NCBI RefSeq assembly: GCF_022354825.1
Contig: NZ_CP031168.1
Coordinates: 6,263,501-6,327,500, forward strand
Source: Paenibacillus sp. H1-7
Lineage (GTDB): Bacteria; Bacillota; Bacilli; Paenibacillales; NBRC-103111
Reading direction: 5' to 3'
Length of the DNA: 64,000 bases
The position numbers were made by a program, and so were the translations under genes. Shown in pieces: positions 1-8,679 of the stretch (positions are counted from its first letter, which is position 1; every line of letters begins with the position of its first letter). Under the pieces are notes generated by a model that saw nothing but the letters and a program-made list of their open reading frames with translations, had not been told where the DNA came from and searched no databases.

Positions 1-1130
1 TCCGGGGATGTGTTTTTTGATGTTAAAGGAGCTTTGGGCAATATCTCGTAAGAGTATGTTGTCTTTATTACTTCAGTCCCTTCTTCTCCCTTAATACGGT
101 TTGAATATTTCTGTTCTTTAGTATTTTCTATATATGCACCTAGCGGAGCTGTTTGGTAAGCTTGACCCTCTGATTTAAGTTTTCCAGTATCATCGAACAA
201 CATATCAATAATTGCAATATAGCATCCTGCAATTTTAGGGGTGTTTGCAGGAAAATATTTAATACGAGTCGTTTGTTTAGAAACTAGAACATAATTACTT
301 CCGGAAATCTCACGAGTTCCAGTTTGTTCAAAAACTTTTAAATCACCCGGCACAAGCGAACGATTAGGATCGTTAGGATCGTCCATATCGACGACAACAT
401 ACTGGTCCACTGAACAAGTAACATTCCCATCCCAGGCTGAGCTAGTTAGCATTTCATCCCGGAACCTTTCATCTTTCCTAACTTTAGTAAAATACCTCGG
501 AAGCATAGTAAACACATTCGTCTTATGCCAATACACCTCCGCAGATGACACCGCATACTTATCCGTCGGCAAGCTCGCCCCTTCGCGAATTTTCATAATT
601 CGCCGAATAACCGTAACCGCCTGCGCACGGGTTGTAGGCTGCTCCGGCCCTAACGTTCCGCTGGAGTCCATCCCCGTAATAATCCCTTTTGATGTGGCCA
701 GGTACATCCATTTCTTAGCATCGTAATTGGCCTGCCCTGTAGCCCGTACGGCAATACGCGCCATCTCCTCGCGGGTCATCGGATCATTCAGTCTATCCGA
801 AGGGAACTCGTCAGCGACATGCAAGCCGTTAGCCACAGCGGCATCCACATAAGGCTGGTACCACTCCACGGCTTGTCCATTCTTCGCAAACTTCAACGCA
901 TCCACCACCAGCTTCAAGAATTCCGCCCGGCTCACCTGCTGGTCCGGACGGAACGTGCCGTCGGGATATCCGTCGACATACCCTTCCTTGACCGCAGCTT
1001 CAATCTGCGTTCTTCCCCAATGATCGGTTATATCCTGGAGCCCGGAGGCATTCGCATTGTGCTGATAAGCAATCGGCACCACTACAGCCGATACGATCAT
1101 ACTTAAAGCCAACTTCTTGATTCTGTTCAT
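1..1130 (-). CDS. S-layer homology (SLH) domain protein, C-terminus beyond window
   Basis: This is a cell-surface protein predicted to bind secondary cell-wall polymer through three SLH domains. I translated it by hand because no stop lies inside the window. The ATG at 1130 begins MNRIKKLALSMIVSAVVV, a typical signal peptide. SLH 1 follows at about residues 30-80 (DHWGRTQIEAAVKEGYVDGYPDGTF split by a Gly-rich turn), SLH 2 at about 90-140 and SLH 3 at about 145-195. After that comes a domain of unknown function with YVVVDMDDPNDPN and KVFEQTGTREISG stretches. The reading frame is open to base 1, so at least 376 codons are present. A sigma-A-like promoter and a terminator-like leader lie upstream. 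SLH assignment is firm; the role of the C-terminal part is unknown. Confidence 0.9.
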   Translation of the reverse strand, partial: MNRIKKLALSMIVSAVVVPIAYQHNANASGLQDITDHWGRTQIEAAVKEGYVDGYPDGTFRPDQQVSRAEFLKLVVDALKFAKNGQAVEWYQPYVDAAVANGLHVADEFPSDRLNDPMTREEMARIAVRATGQANYDAKKWMYLATSKGIITGMDSSGTLGPEQPTTRAQAVTVIRRIMKIREGASLPTDKYAVSSAEVYWHKTNVFTMLPRYFTKVRKDERFRDEMLTSSAWDGNVTCSVDQYVVVDMDDPNDPNRSLVPGDLKVFEQTGTREISGSNYVLVSKQTTRIKYFPANTPKIAGCYIAIIDMLFDDTGKLKSEGQAYQTAPLGAYIENTKEQKYSNRIKGEEGTEVIKTTYSYEILPKAPLTSKNTSP

Positions 1131-1205
1131 TCCATCCACTCTCCCGCGTTATTTCTATATACCGGCTGGCATGTCCGCCATACTGTACAGCTGGACATTT
1201 CCAGC

Positions 1206-1253
1206 AAAAAAGCACCCCAAACTCAGGGTTGTTCCCTCTGATTGGCGGTGCTT
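1206..1253 (-). terminator. Terminator-like hairpin in the SLH gene leader
   Basis: On the minus strand AGCACC/GGTGCT arms enclose an inner AGGG-AACAA-CCCT hairpin, and the structure is followed by six U. It lies between the predicted promoter at 1314-1343 and the ATG at 1130, inside the leader, so it could attenuate the SLH gene. I could not match it to a known riboswitch class. Confidence 0.55.
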
Positions 1254-1313
1254 CCGACCTATTTCCATATGAAATTATGTCACAATCATTCCAAAAGTTT
1301 CCTTTACAGTACG

Positions 1314-1343
1314 ATTATACTAGATAAATTATATTTTTGGCAA
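1314..1343 (-). promoter_or_regulatory. Sigma-A-like promoter of the SLH gene
   Basis: On the minus strand TTGCCA and TATAAT are separated by 18 bases. The predicted transcript start near 1306 leaves a leader of about 175 nt before the ATG at 1130. Confidence 0.6.
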
Positions 1344-1346
1344 CCA

Positions 1347-1802
1347 CTATTGCATCATTAGCACTAATCCGGTCGAATGGTCCATGCTAACGGTCCATCC
1401 GTAGAAGAATAAATCCCGGACCCGCGGGCTCGGGGTCAGCAAATAAGTATCGCGGCAGTGCCGGGCGGCTTCGCGCTCCAGTTGAACGGCGCGCAGCAAG
1501 CCATCGGCATATGTGGGGGAATCGAACGATTCGGGCCTGGCTTGCGGCTCCACACCCTTCAACTCCATGTACATGGCACTCAATAACGAGAAGATCGCTT
1601 TCTCTTCAAGCATCATCCGGTCCAATTCTATAACGGCATCTTCATCGGGAGCCGATTTGATCAAAGCGGCATAAGCGCGTACTAAGGTGGCTGTATGGTC
1701 GACGCTCCACTGCAGCTGCTCCATAAATCGCCGCACATCCCGATATTGCAGCTTCACGGATAGATTGCAGCTTTCGTCGGCAGAGGGGGATTGGTTAATC
1801 AT
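1347..1802 (-). CDS. Small helical protein of unknown function
   Basis: I do not recognise this 151-residue protein. It begins MINQSPSADESCNL; GGAGG eight bases before the ATG at 1802 favours this start over an in-frame ATG eight codons upstream. There is no signal peptide or membrane segment. The sequence is largely alpha-helical, with conserved-looking acidic stretches (DEDAVIELDRMMLEEKAIF) and late His/Asp residues, which recalls ferritin-like or four-helix-bundle proteins, but that is only an impression. It stands alone between the SLH gene and the CgeB-like operon. Confidence 0.7.
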   Translation of the reverse strand: MINQSPSADESCNLSVKLQYRDVRRFMEQLQWSVDHTATLVRAYAALIKSAPDEDAVIELDRMMLEEKAIFSLLSAMYMELKGVEPQARPESFDSPTYADGLLRAVQLEREAARHCRDTYLLTPSPRVRDLFFYGWTVSMDHSTGLVLMMQ

Positions 1803-1944
1803 CCTGCATCCTCCATTCCAAAACAAGAATAGGCATTAGCCCTACTATAGCCTATTCATTACAGCTCGCCTACGTCACTACTTTTTAACAATGCTCCGGC
1901 CTCCCGACCCAGCCCTTTACCTCCACCCAATTCCGGATGAATTG

Positions 1945-3075
1945 CTACAGTACAAGCCTTTCCGCAAGAATACTGAGCAAAGCTCTGACCCGCTGATCGA
2001 ACGTGTGATCACGCACCGTTTTTTTCAAGCCATTCAACGCGATTTGGTTCCGCTCCTCCTCATGCTCTAAATAATAATTGAGCTTATTTACTAAATCCTC
2101 TGCCGACGTGTAGGTGATTAAATCATGACCCGGTGTGTAATGAGACGGCAGATCCAGTCGGGCGTCCGTCAATTGAAACGCGCCCGTGCCGCAAATTTCG
2201 AATGTGCGGGGATTGGTGGACAGCGCGGCTACACGCGAGCTGTTTTTGTTAAAGGTTTCATCATCAGGGGAACGATGCAGATTGATAACGATTTTGGCTC
2301 CGTTGTAATAACGTGCCGTTTCCTCTGGAGACAGCCACTCGGTACGAATGCTTCGGGCCAGACGCGAATACAGGCTTAGTCTCTGCCACCACCAGCCAAA
2401 GATTTTGACATCTTGCTTGATCAGGTACGGAGCGATTTTATTAAAAAATTCCACCCGGTACCAATACGCGCTTCCAATAAAGCATATATCGCTATAATAG
2501 CCCCGCTTCGGCTTCATAGGACGAAAAGCGCTCAAATCGACGGCCAGCGGCATATGGTACACGTGCCTGCACCCGACCTGCCGGTAAAACTCAACGCAGC
2601 TAAGCTCATTCGTGAACACGAAATCGTAATAGATGGCCGTATTCCTTGTAGTATCGGTATAGTAAGGATCGTCCGAATACCATATCGCCGTTTTGATCCC
2701 GAGCAATTTCAAGCTGGCCACCGTCGTTACAGGCATATGTGTCCCAAGCAGGACGATGACCAGCGTCGGCCGAAATTGAGCCGCAACGGCAACAATATCG
2801 TCTTTCGGCGAGCAAACCTGAAGCTTGCGAACCTGCTTCTTCATGGCATTCGTAACCGCATGATCTATCGGCGAAAACGGATAGCCCATACCCGACGTGA
2901 CGAGCAGCACGGAAAAATCGCGAACGGGGAGGTGCTGCGGCGGCTGGGAGCGGATTACCGCTTCACTCTTTCCGTAACGGAGCCCATGGCTCCAGCCCAG
3001 CCGGTAGCCCGCCAAACGGCCTCTTTTCGACGCATGGCTGAGTAATGAACCTTTGACACGTTTTACCGCCATCAT
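1945..3075 (-). CDS. CgeB-like glycosyltransferase A (DUF3880/GT1_2 type)
   Basis: This 376-residue protein is predicted to add a sugar to a spore-surface glycan, as CgeB-family proteins are thought to do in the outer spore layer. Features in order: a basic N-terminus; a Gly-spaced tag at about residues 23-38 (GYRLGWSHGLRYGKSEAV); a Rossmann-like half starting DFSVLLVTSGMGYPFSPID; a central AIWYSDDPYY and DFVFTNELSCVEFY; a second half with ICFIGSAYWYRVEFF; and the C-terminal block NPRTFEICGTGAFQLTD of the glycosyltransferase family 1 C-terminal domain. GGAG precedes the start by seven bases. It is the last gene of the rml-CgeB operon and the third of three tandem paralogues. Acceptor and donor are unknown; rhamnose is plausible from the operon. 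Confidence 0.85.
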   Translation of the reverse strand: MMAVKRVKGSLLSHASKRGRLAGYRLGWSHGLRYGKSEAVIRSQPPQHLPVRDFSVLLVTSGMGYPFSPIDHAVTNAMKKQVRKLQVCSPKDDIVAVAAQFRPTLVIVLLGTHMPVTTVASLKLLGIKTAIWYSDDPYYTDTTRNTAIYYDFVFTNELSCVEFYRQVGCRHVYHMPLAVDLSAFRPMKPKRGYYSDICFIGSAYWYRVEFFNKIAPYLIKQDVKIFGWWWQRLSLYSRLARSIRTEWLSPEETARYYNGAKIVINLHRSPDDETFNKNSSRVAALSTNPRTFEICGTGAFQLTDARLDLPSHYTPGHDLITYTSAEDLVNKLNYYLEHEEERNQIALNGLKKTVRDHTFDQRVRALLSILAERLVL

Positions 3076-3106
3076 CCATTCTCTCCTTTCCTGATTTCAT
3101 CACATG

Positions 3107-4261
3107 CTACCCGAAAATGATGCTAAGCAGCCTCGACAACCGCTTGGTGTACGTATGCTCGCTCATGGTTCTTTGCAGCCCCCTGAGGGCGATTTCCCTG
3201 CGTTCATCCTCATGCTTCAAATAATACTCGCATTTGGAAACCAGCTCCTCCGGAGACGAATACGTGACGATTTCCTGACCGGGGGTATAGAAGGTCGTCA
3301 GATCATCGCGCGAATCGGTCAACTGCAGCGCGCCGCATGCGCAAATATCGAAGGTTCTAGGATTGATGGACAGGGCTCTGATTCCGTTCCGGTTGTGGTT
3401 ATGCTGACTATCCTCATGGGAACGGTGCAGATTAATGACGATGCTGGAAGCATTATAATAAGCTGAGGTCTGCTCCGGGCTCATGCAGCGTTCCAGACTG
3501 ACTTTGGAGCCCAGTTTTTTGTAATGGGACATGCGATTCCAGAGCAGACCGGAGATAAAGGTTTTTTTCTTGGAAAGGTATGGTGATATGGCGTCGAAGA
3601 AACGGACCCGATTCCAAAACGCCGTCCCGATAAAGCAAATATCCCGGTTATACTTTGGGCTGACCTGTCTCGGACGAAACATGGCGTCATTGACGGCAAG
3701 AGGCAAATAGTGCACCTGTTGACAGCCCGCCTTCTGATAGTAGGGAAGCGCGCCGAGTTCATGGGTGAATACATAGTCGTAATGCGGAGCTTTGAGCAAG
3801 GTGATATCAATGAAATACGGGTCTTCGGTGATCCAGACGCAAGTCTTGATCCCGCTCATTCTAATTTCGTTCACCTGCTCGATCTGCAGATGGAATATGC
3901 CATTCAAGACCATAACCAAATCCGGCTGCAGAGCTTTGGCCTGTTTGGCCACATTGTCCACTGGACTCGCGACGGATACTTTGCGCACTTGCGCCTGCAG
4001 TCCCTTGATGATCCCCTGGTTGATCGGATCATGGAATTGCCCGCCTTCATAAGCCTCCACCACAAACAGCACATGAAGATCGCGTATCGATTGAAGTCCG
4101 GCGGAGGCAGCCAGCTTCTTCACAATCGCCTGGCTTCGCCCAAGGTGATACCCTCGGCTCCATCCCGATGCATAGCCAAGTTTGCTTCCTCTTTTCGACC
4201 AATACGCTTGAAAAGCGCTTTTCTTATGCGCCGAGGCGGGACGAACTTGTTTTTTTTCCAT
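3107..4261 (-). CDS. CgeB-like glycosyltransferase B
   Basis: This is the middle of three tandem CgeB-like paralogues (384 residues). It shares the same layout as its neighbours: Lys-rich N-terminus, Gly-spaced tag (YASGWSRGYHLGRSQAIV), then DLHVLFVVEAYEGGQF, CVWITEDPYFIDITL, DYVFTHELGALPYYQKAG, ICFIGTAFWNRVRFF and NPRTFDICACGALQLTD. The ATG at 4261 is preferred over the GTG one codon upstream because GGTGGGG sits about six bases before it. It begins ten bases after the end of paralogue C and is probably co-transcribed. The function is inferred from family membership; the three copies may add successive sugars. Confidence 0.85.
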   Translation of the reverse strand: MEKKQVRPASAHKKSAFQAYWSKRGSKLGYASGWSRGYHLGRSQAIVKKLAASAGLQSIRDLHVLFVVEAYEGGQFHDPINQGIIKGLQAQVRKVSVASPVDNVAKQAKALQPDLVMVLNGIFHLQIEQVNEIRMSGIKTCVWITEDPYFIDITLLKAPHYDYVFTHELGALPYYQKAGCQQVHYLPLAVNDAMFRPRQVSPKYNRDICFIGTAFWNRVRFFDAISPYLSKKKTFISGLLWNRMSHYKKLGSKVSLERCMSPEQTSAYYNASSIVINLHRSHEDSQHNHNRNGIRALSINPRTFDICACGALQLTDSRDDLTTFYTPGQEIVTYSSPEELVSKCEYYLKHEDERREIALRGLQRTMSEHTYTKRLSRLLSIIFG

Positions 4262-4273
4262 CACCTACCCCAC

Positions 4274-5392
4274 CTATTCCCCAAAAATAATCCGCAGCAT
4301 TTCCTCCAGACGGTGTCCGTACGTGTGATCGCTAAGCGCCCTCGACAAGCCGCGGAGCGCCATTTGTTCACGTTCCTCCTCATGCTGCAAGTAATAATGA
4401 ATCCGCTCGACCAGCTCCGCCGGAGTGGAAAAAGTCGCTAACTCCTCTCCTGGAGTAAACATACGAGGGAGCTCGCTACGTACGTCCGTCAGCTGCATGG
4501 CGCCGCTTCCGGCGATTTCAAACGTCCGCGGATTGAGCGACATCGGCTGAATGAATTTGCTGCTAGCCGGATTGGTAATCCGGTGCAAATTAATCACGAT
4601 TTTGGCGCCGGCATAGTGCATGATATTTTGGTCGTACAGCACGCCTCTTAGGTTGACATATCTCTTTATATCCGCGTAGTTTTTGAGAAAATTCCAGCCG
4701 TATCCCGCCATAAAGAGCCGAACCCCTTTCAGCGCCGGAACGACTTTGTTAAAAAAAGCAATCCGGTTAGGAAACCCTTGCCCGATAAAGCAAACGTCCG
4801 AACGGTACTCCTTCTCTACATAGCGCGGAGATATAACGGCTCTGCTGACGGCTGAGGGCAAATAATGGACTTGAGGGCAGCCGAGGCTCTTGTAGTAGGG
4901 TACTGTATTGACTTCATACGTAAACACATAGTCATAGAGCGGTGTCATTCGGGTCGTCACGTCCATAAAGTACGGATCGTCCATAATCCACACCGCGGTA
5001 CGGAGCCCAAGTGCTCTAAGCTGTTCAAGCTGTTCATTGCTAACCTGGAAAATACCGTTAAGCACAAGGATGAGATCCGGCTTGAACTGCTGGGCCGCCT
5101 CGATCAAATCCGAGGAATAAACGACGCGGAGCTCCTGCACCATGTCGCCCAGCGTATGAATAATGCCCAAATCCAGCGTACGGAACCCAGGCGTTCCTTC
5201 CTGCACATACATCACTTTGACTGCGCGTCTCTTCTCGATTCTCTCGGGAATACGGTTCATTACAGCCTGGCACCGGCCCGTATGAAAACCGTGGCTGAAA
5301 CCAAACCGATAGCCCTTCACCCGTCCGCTGCGTGCGCCACCTAGCGCTCTTTTTCTTGCCTCCGACCTGCCTTGCTTTGCTTTGATAGCCAC
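4274..5392 (-). CDS. CgeB-like glycosyltransferase C
   Basis: This is the first transcribed of three CgeB-like paralogues, 372 residues from a GTG start with GGAGGAGG nine bases upstream. The N-terminus is basic (AIKAKQGRSEARKRALGG) and leads into the tag GYRFGFSHGFHTGRCQAVM. The body carries VKVMYVQEGTPGFRTLDLG, TAVWIMDDPYFMDVTTR, YVFTYEVNTVPYYKSLGC, VCFIGQGFPNRIAFF and NPRTFEIAGSGAMQLTD. It directly follows rmlC, so the operon couples dTDP-rhamnose synthesis with transfer. Its substrate is not visible from sequence. Confidence 0.85.
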   Translation of the reverse strand: MAIKAKQGRSEARKRALGGARSGRVKGYRFGFSHGFHTGRCQAVMNRIPERIEKRRAVKVMYVQEGTPGFRTLDLGIIHTLGDMVQELRVVYSSDLIEAAQQFKPDLILVLNGIFQVSNEQLEQLRALGLRTAVWIMDDPYFMDVTTRMTPLYDYVFTYEVNTVPYYKSLGCPQVHYLPSAVSRAVISPRYVEKEYRSDVCFIGQGFPNRIAFFNKVVPALKGVRLFMAGYGWNFLKNYADIKRYVNLRGVLYDQNIMHYAGAKIVINLHRITNPASSKFIQPMSLNPRTFEIAGSGAMQLTDVRSELPRMFTPGEELATFSTPAELVERIHYYLQHEEEREQMALRGLSRALSDHTYGHRLEEMLRIIFGE

Positions 5393-5431
5393 GTGCTTCA
5401 GCCTCCTCCGTACTCCGGGTCACTAAGGTCT

Positions 5432-5887
5432 TTAGCGATTCCTGGTTTTCCAATCGAATCCGATCGTTTCATCGTCCCAATCGATCCGGTATTCGTCGGG
5501 TTGTTGCGGGTCGTAAGCAAGATTCGTGAAATAGACGATGGTCGCCGGCTGATTGCCCAGCACGCGGTATCCATGCGCCACGCCGCGGGGAATGAACAGC
5601 AGATAGCGGTTATTATCCCCCATATAATAAACATCCGTTTGCCGATAGGTCGGGGAATCCGGCCTCATATCGTGAAGAACGACCTGGGCGCTTCCGGCTG
5701 GAAAGAACCAGATGTCATCCTGCTTTTTGTGGTAATGAAACGCTTTGATAACGCCGGGATACGACATCGAGATCGAAGCCTGCCCGAAACGTCCGTAGAT
5801 CGCGTCGTCCTCGCGCAGTAGTTCCATGAAATAGCCCCGATCGTCGCTATGCAGCACGAGATTTTTTTTCTGAACCCCTTCGATCAT
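5432..5887 (-). CDS. rmlC: dTDP-4-dehydrorhamnose 3,5-epimerase
   Basis: This cytosolic cupin-fold epimerase is predicted to convert dTDP-4-keto-6-deoxyglucose to dTDP-4-keto-L-rhamnose. It has 151 residues with the family blocks DDRGYFMELLRE, QASISMSYPGVIKAFHYHKKQDD (His near 60), WFFPAGSAQVVLHDMR and LLFIPRGVAHGYRVLG. It is shorter than the usual 180-190 residue RmlC but matches the short SpsL-type form. Its ATG overlaps the stop of rmlD by four bases, which implies translational coupling. The gene order rmlA-rmlB-rmlD-rmlC equals spsI-spsJ-spsK-spsL of B. subtilis, a spore-coat polysaccharide operon. Confidence 0.92.
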   Translation of the reverse strand: MIEGVQKKNLVLHSDDRGYFMELLREDDAIYGRFGQASISMSYPGVIKAFHYHKKQDDIWFFPAGSAQVVLHDMRPDSPTYRQTDVYYMGDNNRYLLFIPRGVAHGYRVLGNQPATIVYFTNLAYDPQQPDEYRIDWDDETIGFDWKTRNR

Positions 5888-6747
5888 GACTTCGACTCCT
5901 CTTTGTTATAATCGTTAAGCAAAAAATCGACCAACGCTTCTTTCCAAGGGCGGAGCCTCGGCAGCCGATTTCTCCGGATGGCCTCATCGTCGAAAACGGA
6001 ATAGGCGGGCCGCTCCGCCGGTGTGACGAATGCGTCCGAGCTTACAGGCACAAGACGGACATGTTCCAATTGCAGTGTGCGGAGAATCTCCTGAGCAAAT
6101 TCGAAGCGGGAGCAATACCCGCGGTTGGAGGCATGGTACAATCCGTAATGATCCGTTTGCATCAACTGCTCGATAAAGCGGGCCAGATCCAGCGTATACG
6201 TAGGGGAGCCGAACTGGTCGTCAACTACGGATATTTCTTCCTTTTGCCTGGCGAGAGACGCTACTTTCGTCACAAAGTTGCTGCCGGTTCTCCCATAGAG
6301 CCAGGAGGTGCGCAGGATGAAATAACGCTCGCAGGCAAGCTCCACGAATTTCTCCGCATGCAGCTTGGAATTGCCGTAGATGTTGATCGGGTTAGGCCGA
6401 TCCGATTCCGTATAAGGGGTCCGCTTGGAGCCGTCGAATACGTAATCGGTACTAATATGGACCAGCTTCGCACCGGCTTCCGCTGCCGCCCTGGCCACAT
6501 GGTTCGTTCCGATGGAGTTGATCAAATAGGCTTCATTGGCCTGCTGCTCCGCCAAATCGACATTCGTATGAGCAGCCGCGTTGATAATGATGTCCGGCTG
6601 CGCTTTCCGGATGGCGGCATAGACCGCCTGTTCATCGGCTATATTAAGGTCGGTTCTCGTATGAGCGAAAAGCTGATGGCTGCCGGACAGTACCCGAATC
6701 AAATCGTGCCCGAGCTGTCCTCCTGCCCCCGTAATCAAAACTTTCAT
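5884..6747 (-). CDS. rmlD: dTDP-4-dehydrorhamnose reductase
   Basis: This NAD(P)H-dependent reductase performs the last step to dTDP-L-rhamnose. The 287 residues start MKVLITGAGGQLGHDLIRVL (Rossmann GxxGxxG). They continue with IINAAAHTNVDLAEQ, HISTDYVFDGSK, the active-site NIYGNSKLHAEK (YxxxK) and ILRTSWLYG. I placed the start at 6747 because AAGGAG lies nine bases upstream; a longer in-frame form beginning MTRKERES would overlap rmlB. It corresponds to SpsK in order and length. Confidence 0.95.
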   Translation of the reverse strand: MKVLITGAGGQLGHDLIRVLSGSHQLFAHTRTDLNIADEQAVYAAIRKAQPDIIINAAAHTNVDLAEQQANEAYLINSIGTNHVARAAAEAGAKLVHISTDYVFDGSKRTPYTESDRPNPINIYGNSKLHAEKFVELACERYFILRTSWLYGRTGSNFVTKVASLARQKEEISVVDDQFGSPTYTLDLARFIEQLMQTDHYGLYHASNRGYCSRFEFAQEILRTLQLEHVRLVPVSSDAFVTPAERPAYSVFDDEAIRRNRLPRLRPWKEALVDFLLNDYNKEESKS

Positions 6748-6751
6748 CGAC

Positions 6752-7768
6752 TCACGCTCCTTCCGCGTCACCGCTTTCTTCCGCAGCTTCGTTACGCTTT
6801 ACTGTGGTATTGCTCGGCCGAAGCCAATAGTCCTTGTGATTCGCATACCATTCCACCGTCTGAGCTAACCCTCGTTCGAACGTATAGGCGGGCTTCCATC
6901 CGAGCTCGGATTGAATTTTGGAAGAGTCGATCGCGTACCTCCGGTCGTGTCCTAGCCGGTCGGAGACGTACCGGATCAAGCTGTCCGGCTTCCCCAGCGT
7001 TCGCAAAATCTGCGAAACCACCTCCACATTCGTACGCTCATTGTTTCCGCCGATATTATAAACTTGGCCCGGCACCCCGCATTCGATTACCTTCTCAATA
7101 GCGGAGCAATGGTCGTCGACATGCAGCCAATCCCTGATGTTGCGGCCGTCTCCGTACAGAGGAATCGGCTGATCCACCAGCGCTTTCGTAATGACGGCAG
7201 GAATAAGCTTCTCTGGGAGCTGGCGGGGCCCGTAGTTATTCGAGCAGCGGGTAATGAGGACGGGAAAGCCATACGTCTCGTAGTAAGCTCTCGCCAACAA
7301 GTCCGAGCCGGCTTTGCTTGCGGAATACGGGCTGTTCGGCGCGAGCGGGGTTGTTTCGCTGAAGTACCCTTCCGCTCCCAAGCTTCCGTATACCTCATCG
7401 GTAGAGACGTGGATGAAACGGCCGACTCCGCATTGCTTGGCAGCTTCCAGCAGGCATTGGGTGCCAAGCACATTGGTCGTGACAAAGCAGGACGGATCCA
7501 GAATGCTTCGGTCAACGTGCGATTCGGCGGCAAAGTGGACAACCCGCTCGACCGATTCCTCCTTCATCACCTTCTCGAGCAAAGCGAGATCCGTGATGTC
7601 TCCTTTTACAAACCGGTAATTGGGCAGGTGGCTGATCTCCTCGACATTGGCGGGGTTTCCCGCATACGTAAGCAAATCGTAGTTGATCACCCGATCCTTG
7701 GGATGCCGCTTCATCCAGTACTGCAAAAAGCTGCTGCCGATAAAGCCCATTCCCCCGGTTACAAGCAC
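6752..7768 (-). CDS. rmlB: dTDP-glucose 4,6-dehydratase
   Basis: This SDR-family dehydratase makes dTDP-4-keto-6-deoxy-D-glucose using bound NAD. Signature blocks are LVTGGMGFIGSSFLQY, VHFAAESHVDRSI, FIHVSTDEVYGSLG, SPYSASKAGSDLLARAY (YxxxK), TRCSNNYGPRQLPEKLIP and LYGDGRNIRDWLHVDDH, all typical of RmlB. AGGAG lies about eight bases before a GTG at 7768; a GTG three codons further upstream (7777) is in frame but overlaps the ribosome site. The protein is 338-341 residues. It overlaps or abuts rmlA and belongs to the same operon. Confidence 0.95.
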   Translation of the reverse strand: MLVTGGMGFIGSSFLQYWMKRHPKDRVINYDLLTYAGNPANVEEISHLPNYRFVKGDITDLALLEKVMKEESVERVVHFAAESHVDRSILDPSCFVTTNVLGTQCLLEAAKQCGVGRFIHVSTDEVYGSLGAEGYFSETTPLAPNSPYSASKAGSDLLARAYYETYGFPVLITRCSNNYGPRQLPEKLIPAVITKALVDQPIPLYGDGRNIRDWLHVDDHCSAIEKVIECGVPGQVYNIGGNNERTNVEVVSQILRTLGKPDSLIRYVSDRLGHDRRYAIDSSKIQSELGWKPAYTFERGLAQTVEWYANHKDYWLRPSNTTVKRNEAAEESGDAEGA

Positions 7769-7773
7769 CGTCG

Positions 7774-8496
7774 TCACTCCTGATCACGCCCCGTCAGCAG
7801 GACGGCTGCTTGCTGCAATGAAGCGTGCGTCCCCGCATCAAGCCACCATCCCGATAATATGCTGTATGTCAGCTGTCCCGTTGCCGCATACACGTTGTTC
7901 ACATCCGTGATTTCCAGCTCTCCCCTTACCGAAGGCTCTATGGTACGTATAATTTCGAATACTTTGGAATCGTACATATAAATGCCCGTCACACAGTAAT
8001 CGGATTGCGGTTGTTCCGGCTTTTCCTCAATAATCGCAATGCGCCCTTTATTCAATACAGGAACACCATACCGTTTGGGATCCGGCACTTGCTTTAGAAA
8101 CACATGCGCCCCGTTCGCAATCCTCTCGAACTCGTTTACTGCATCGGTTAAATCATCCAGAAACAGGTTATCCCCCAAGATGACGAGCATTTTCTCACCG
8201 GGAGACACAAAATCCTCCGCCAACGCCAACGCTTCAGCAATGCCGCCAGCCTGTTCCTGGATTTTGTACGAAATGTTGACTCCCCATTGCTGTCCGCTTC
8301 CGACATATTCCGTATATAAGCCCGCCGATTGTTTGCCAATGACGAGCAGAATATGCTCAATTCCGAGCGATGCCATCTTTTCGATAGCATAATGAATCAT
8401 GGGATAATTTCCGACAGGCAGGAGATGCTTATTCACTATGTTCGTCAATGGACGAAGCCTTGTTCCTGTCCCCCCGGCCAAAATGACTCCTCTCAA
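7774..8496 (-). CDS. rmlA: Glucose-1-phosphate thymidylyltransferase (short SpsI type)
   Basis: This nucleotidyltransferase makes dTDP-glucose from dTTP and glucose-1-phosphate, the entry to the rhamnose pathway. From a TTG start at 8496 (AAAGGAG ten bases upstream) the protein reads MRGVILAGGTGTRLRPLT, the classic pyrophosphorylase loop. It continues with HLLPVGNYPMIHYAIE, ILGDNLFLDDL, IIEEKPEQPQSDYCVTGIY and WLDAGTHASL. At 240 residues it is the short form, like B. subtilis SpsI, rather than the 290-residue enterobacterial form. A longer frame without a ribosome site extends upstream. It is the first gene of the rml-CgeB operon. Confidence 0.93.
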   Translation of the reverse strand: MRGVILAGGTGTRLRPLTNIVNKHLLPVGNYPMIHYAIEKMASLGIEHILLVIGKQSAGLYTEYVGSGQQWGVNISYKIQEQAGGIAEALALAEDFVSPGEKMLVILGDNLFLDDLTDAVNEFERIANGAHVFLKQVPDPKRYGVPVLNKGRIAIIEEKPEQPQSDYCVTGIYMYDSKVFEIIRTIEPSVRGELEITDVNNVYAATGQLTYSILSGWWLDAGTHASLQQAAVLLTGRDQE

Positions 8497-8637
8497 TGAA
8501 CTTCGACTCCTTTCCCACCTACTTATCTCTGGTTCTCGTTTCTGCACTCTAGTAACAAGATATTCTCCTACAGACAAGAGCATATGGACGTATACCGTCG
8601 TATTGTAAAAATTGGCTTATGTCCGATAAAGTGTGGT

Positions 8638-8669
8638 AAAAAATGTCCCATACTCCTTGGAGCATGGGA
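8638..8669 (-). terminator. Intrinsic terminator after the prolyl hydroxylase gene
   Basis: An eleven-base stem (TCCCATGCTCC/GGAGTATGGGA on the minus strand) with a two-base loop is followed by CATTTTTT. It lies just downstream of the hydroxylase stop at 8680, so this gene is a separate transcript from the rml operon. Confidence 0.85.
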
Positions 8670-8679
8670 TCGGTGTTTG

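Noticed and set aside
1000..1215. A 71-codon minus frame at the start of the SLH gene
   Set aside because: It is out of frame with the signal peptide and SLH domains, which read from the ATG at 1130.
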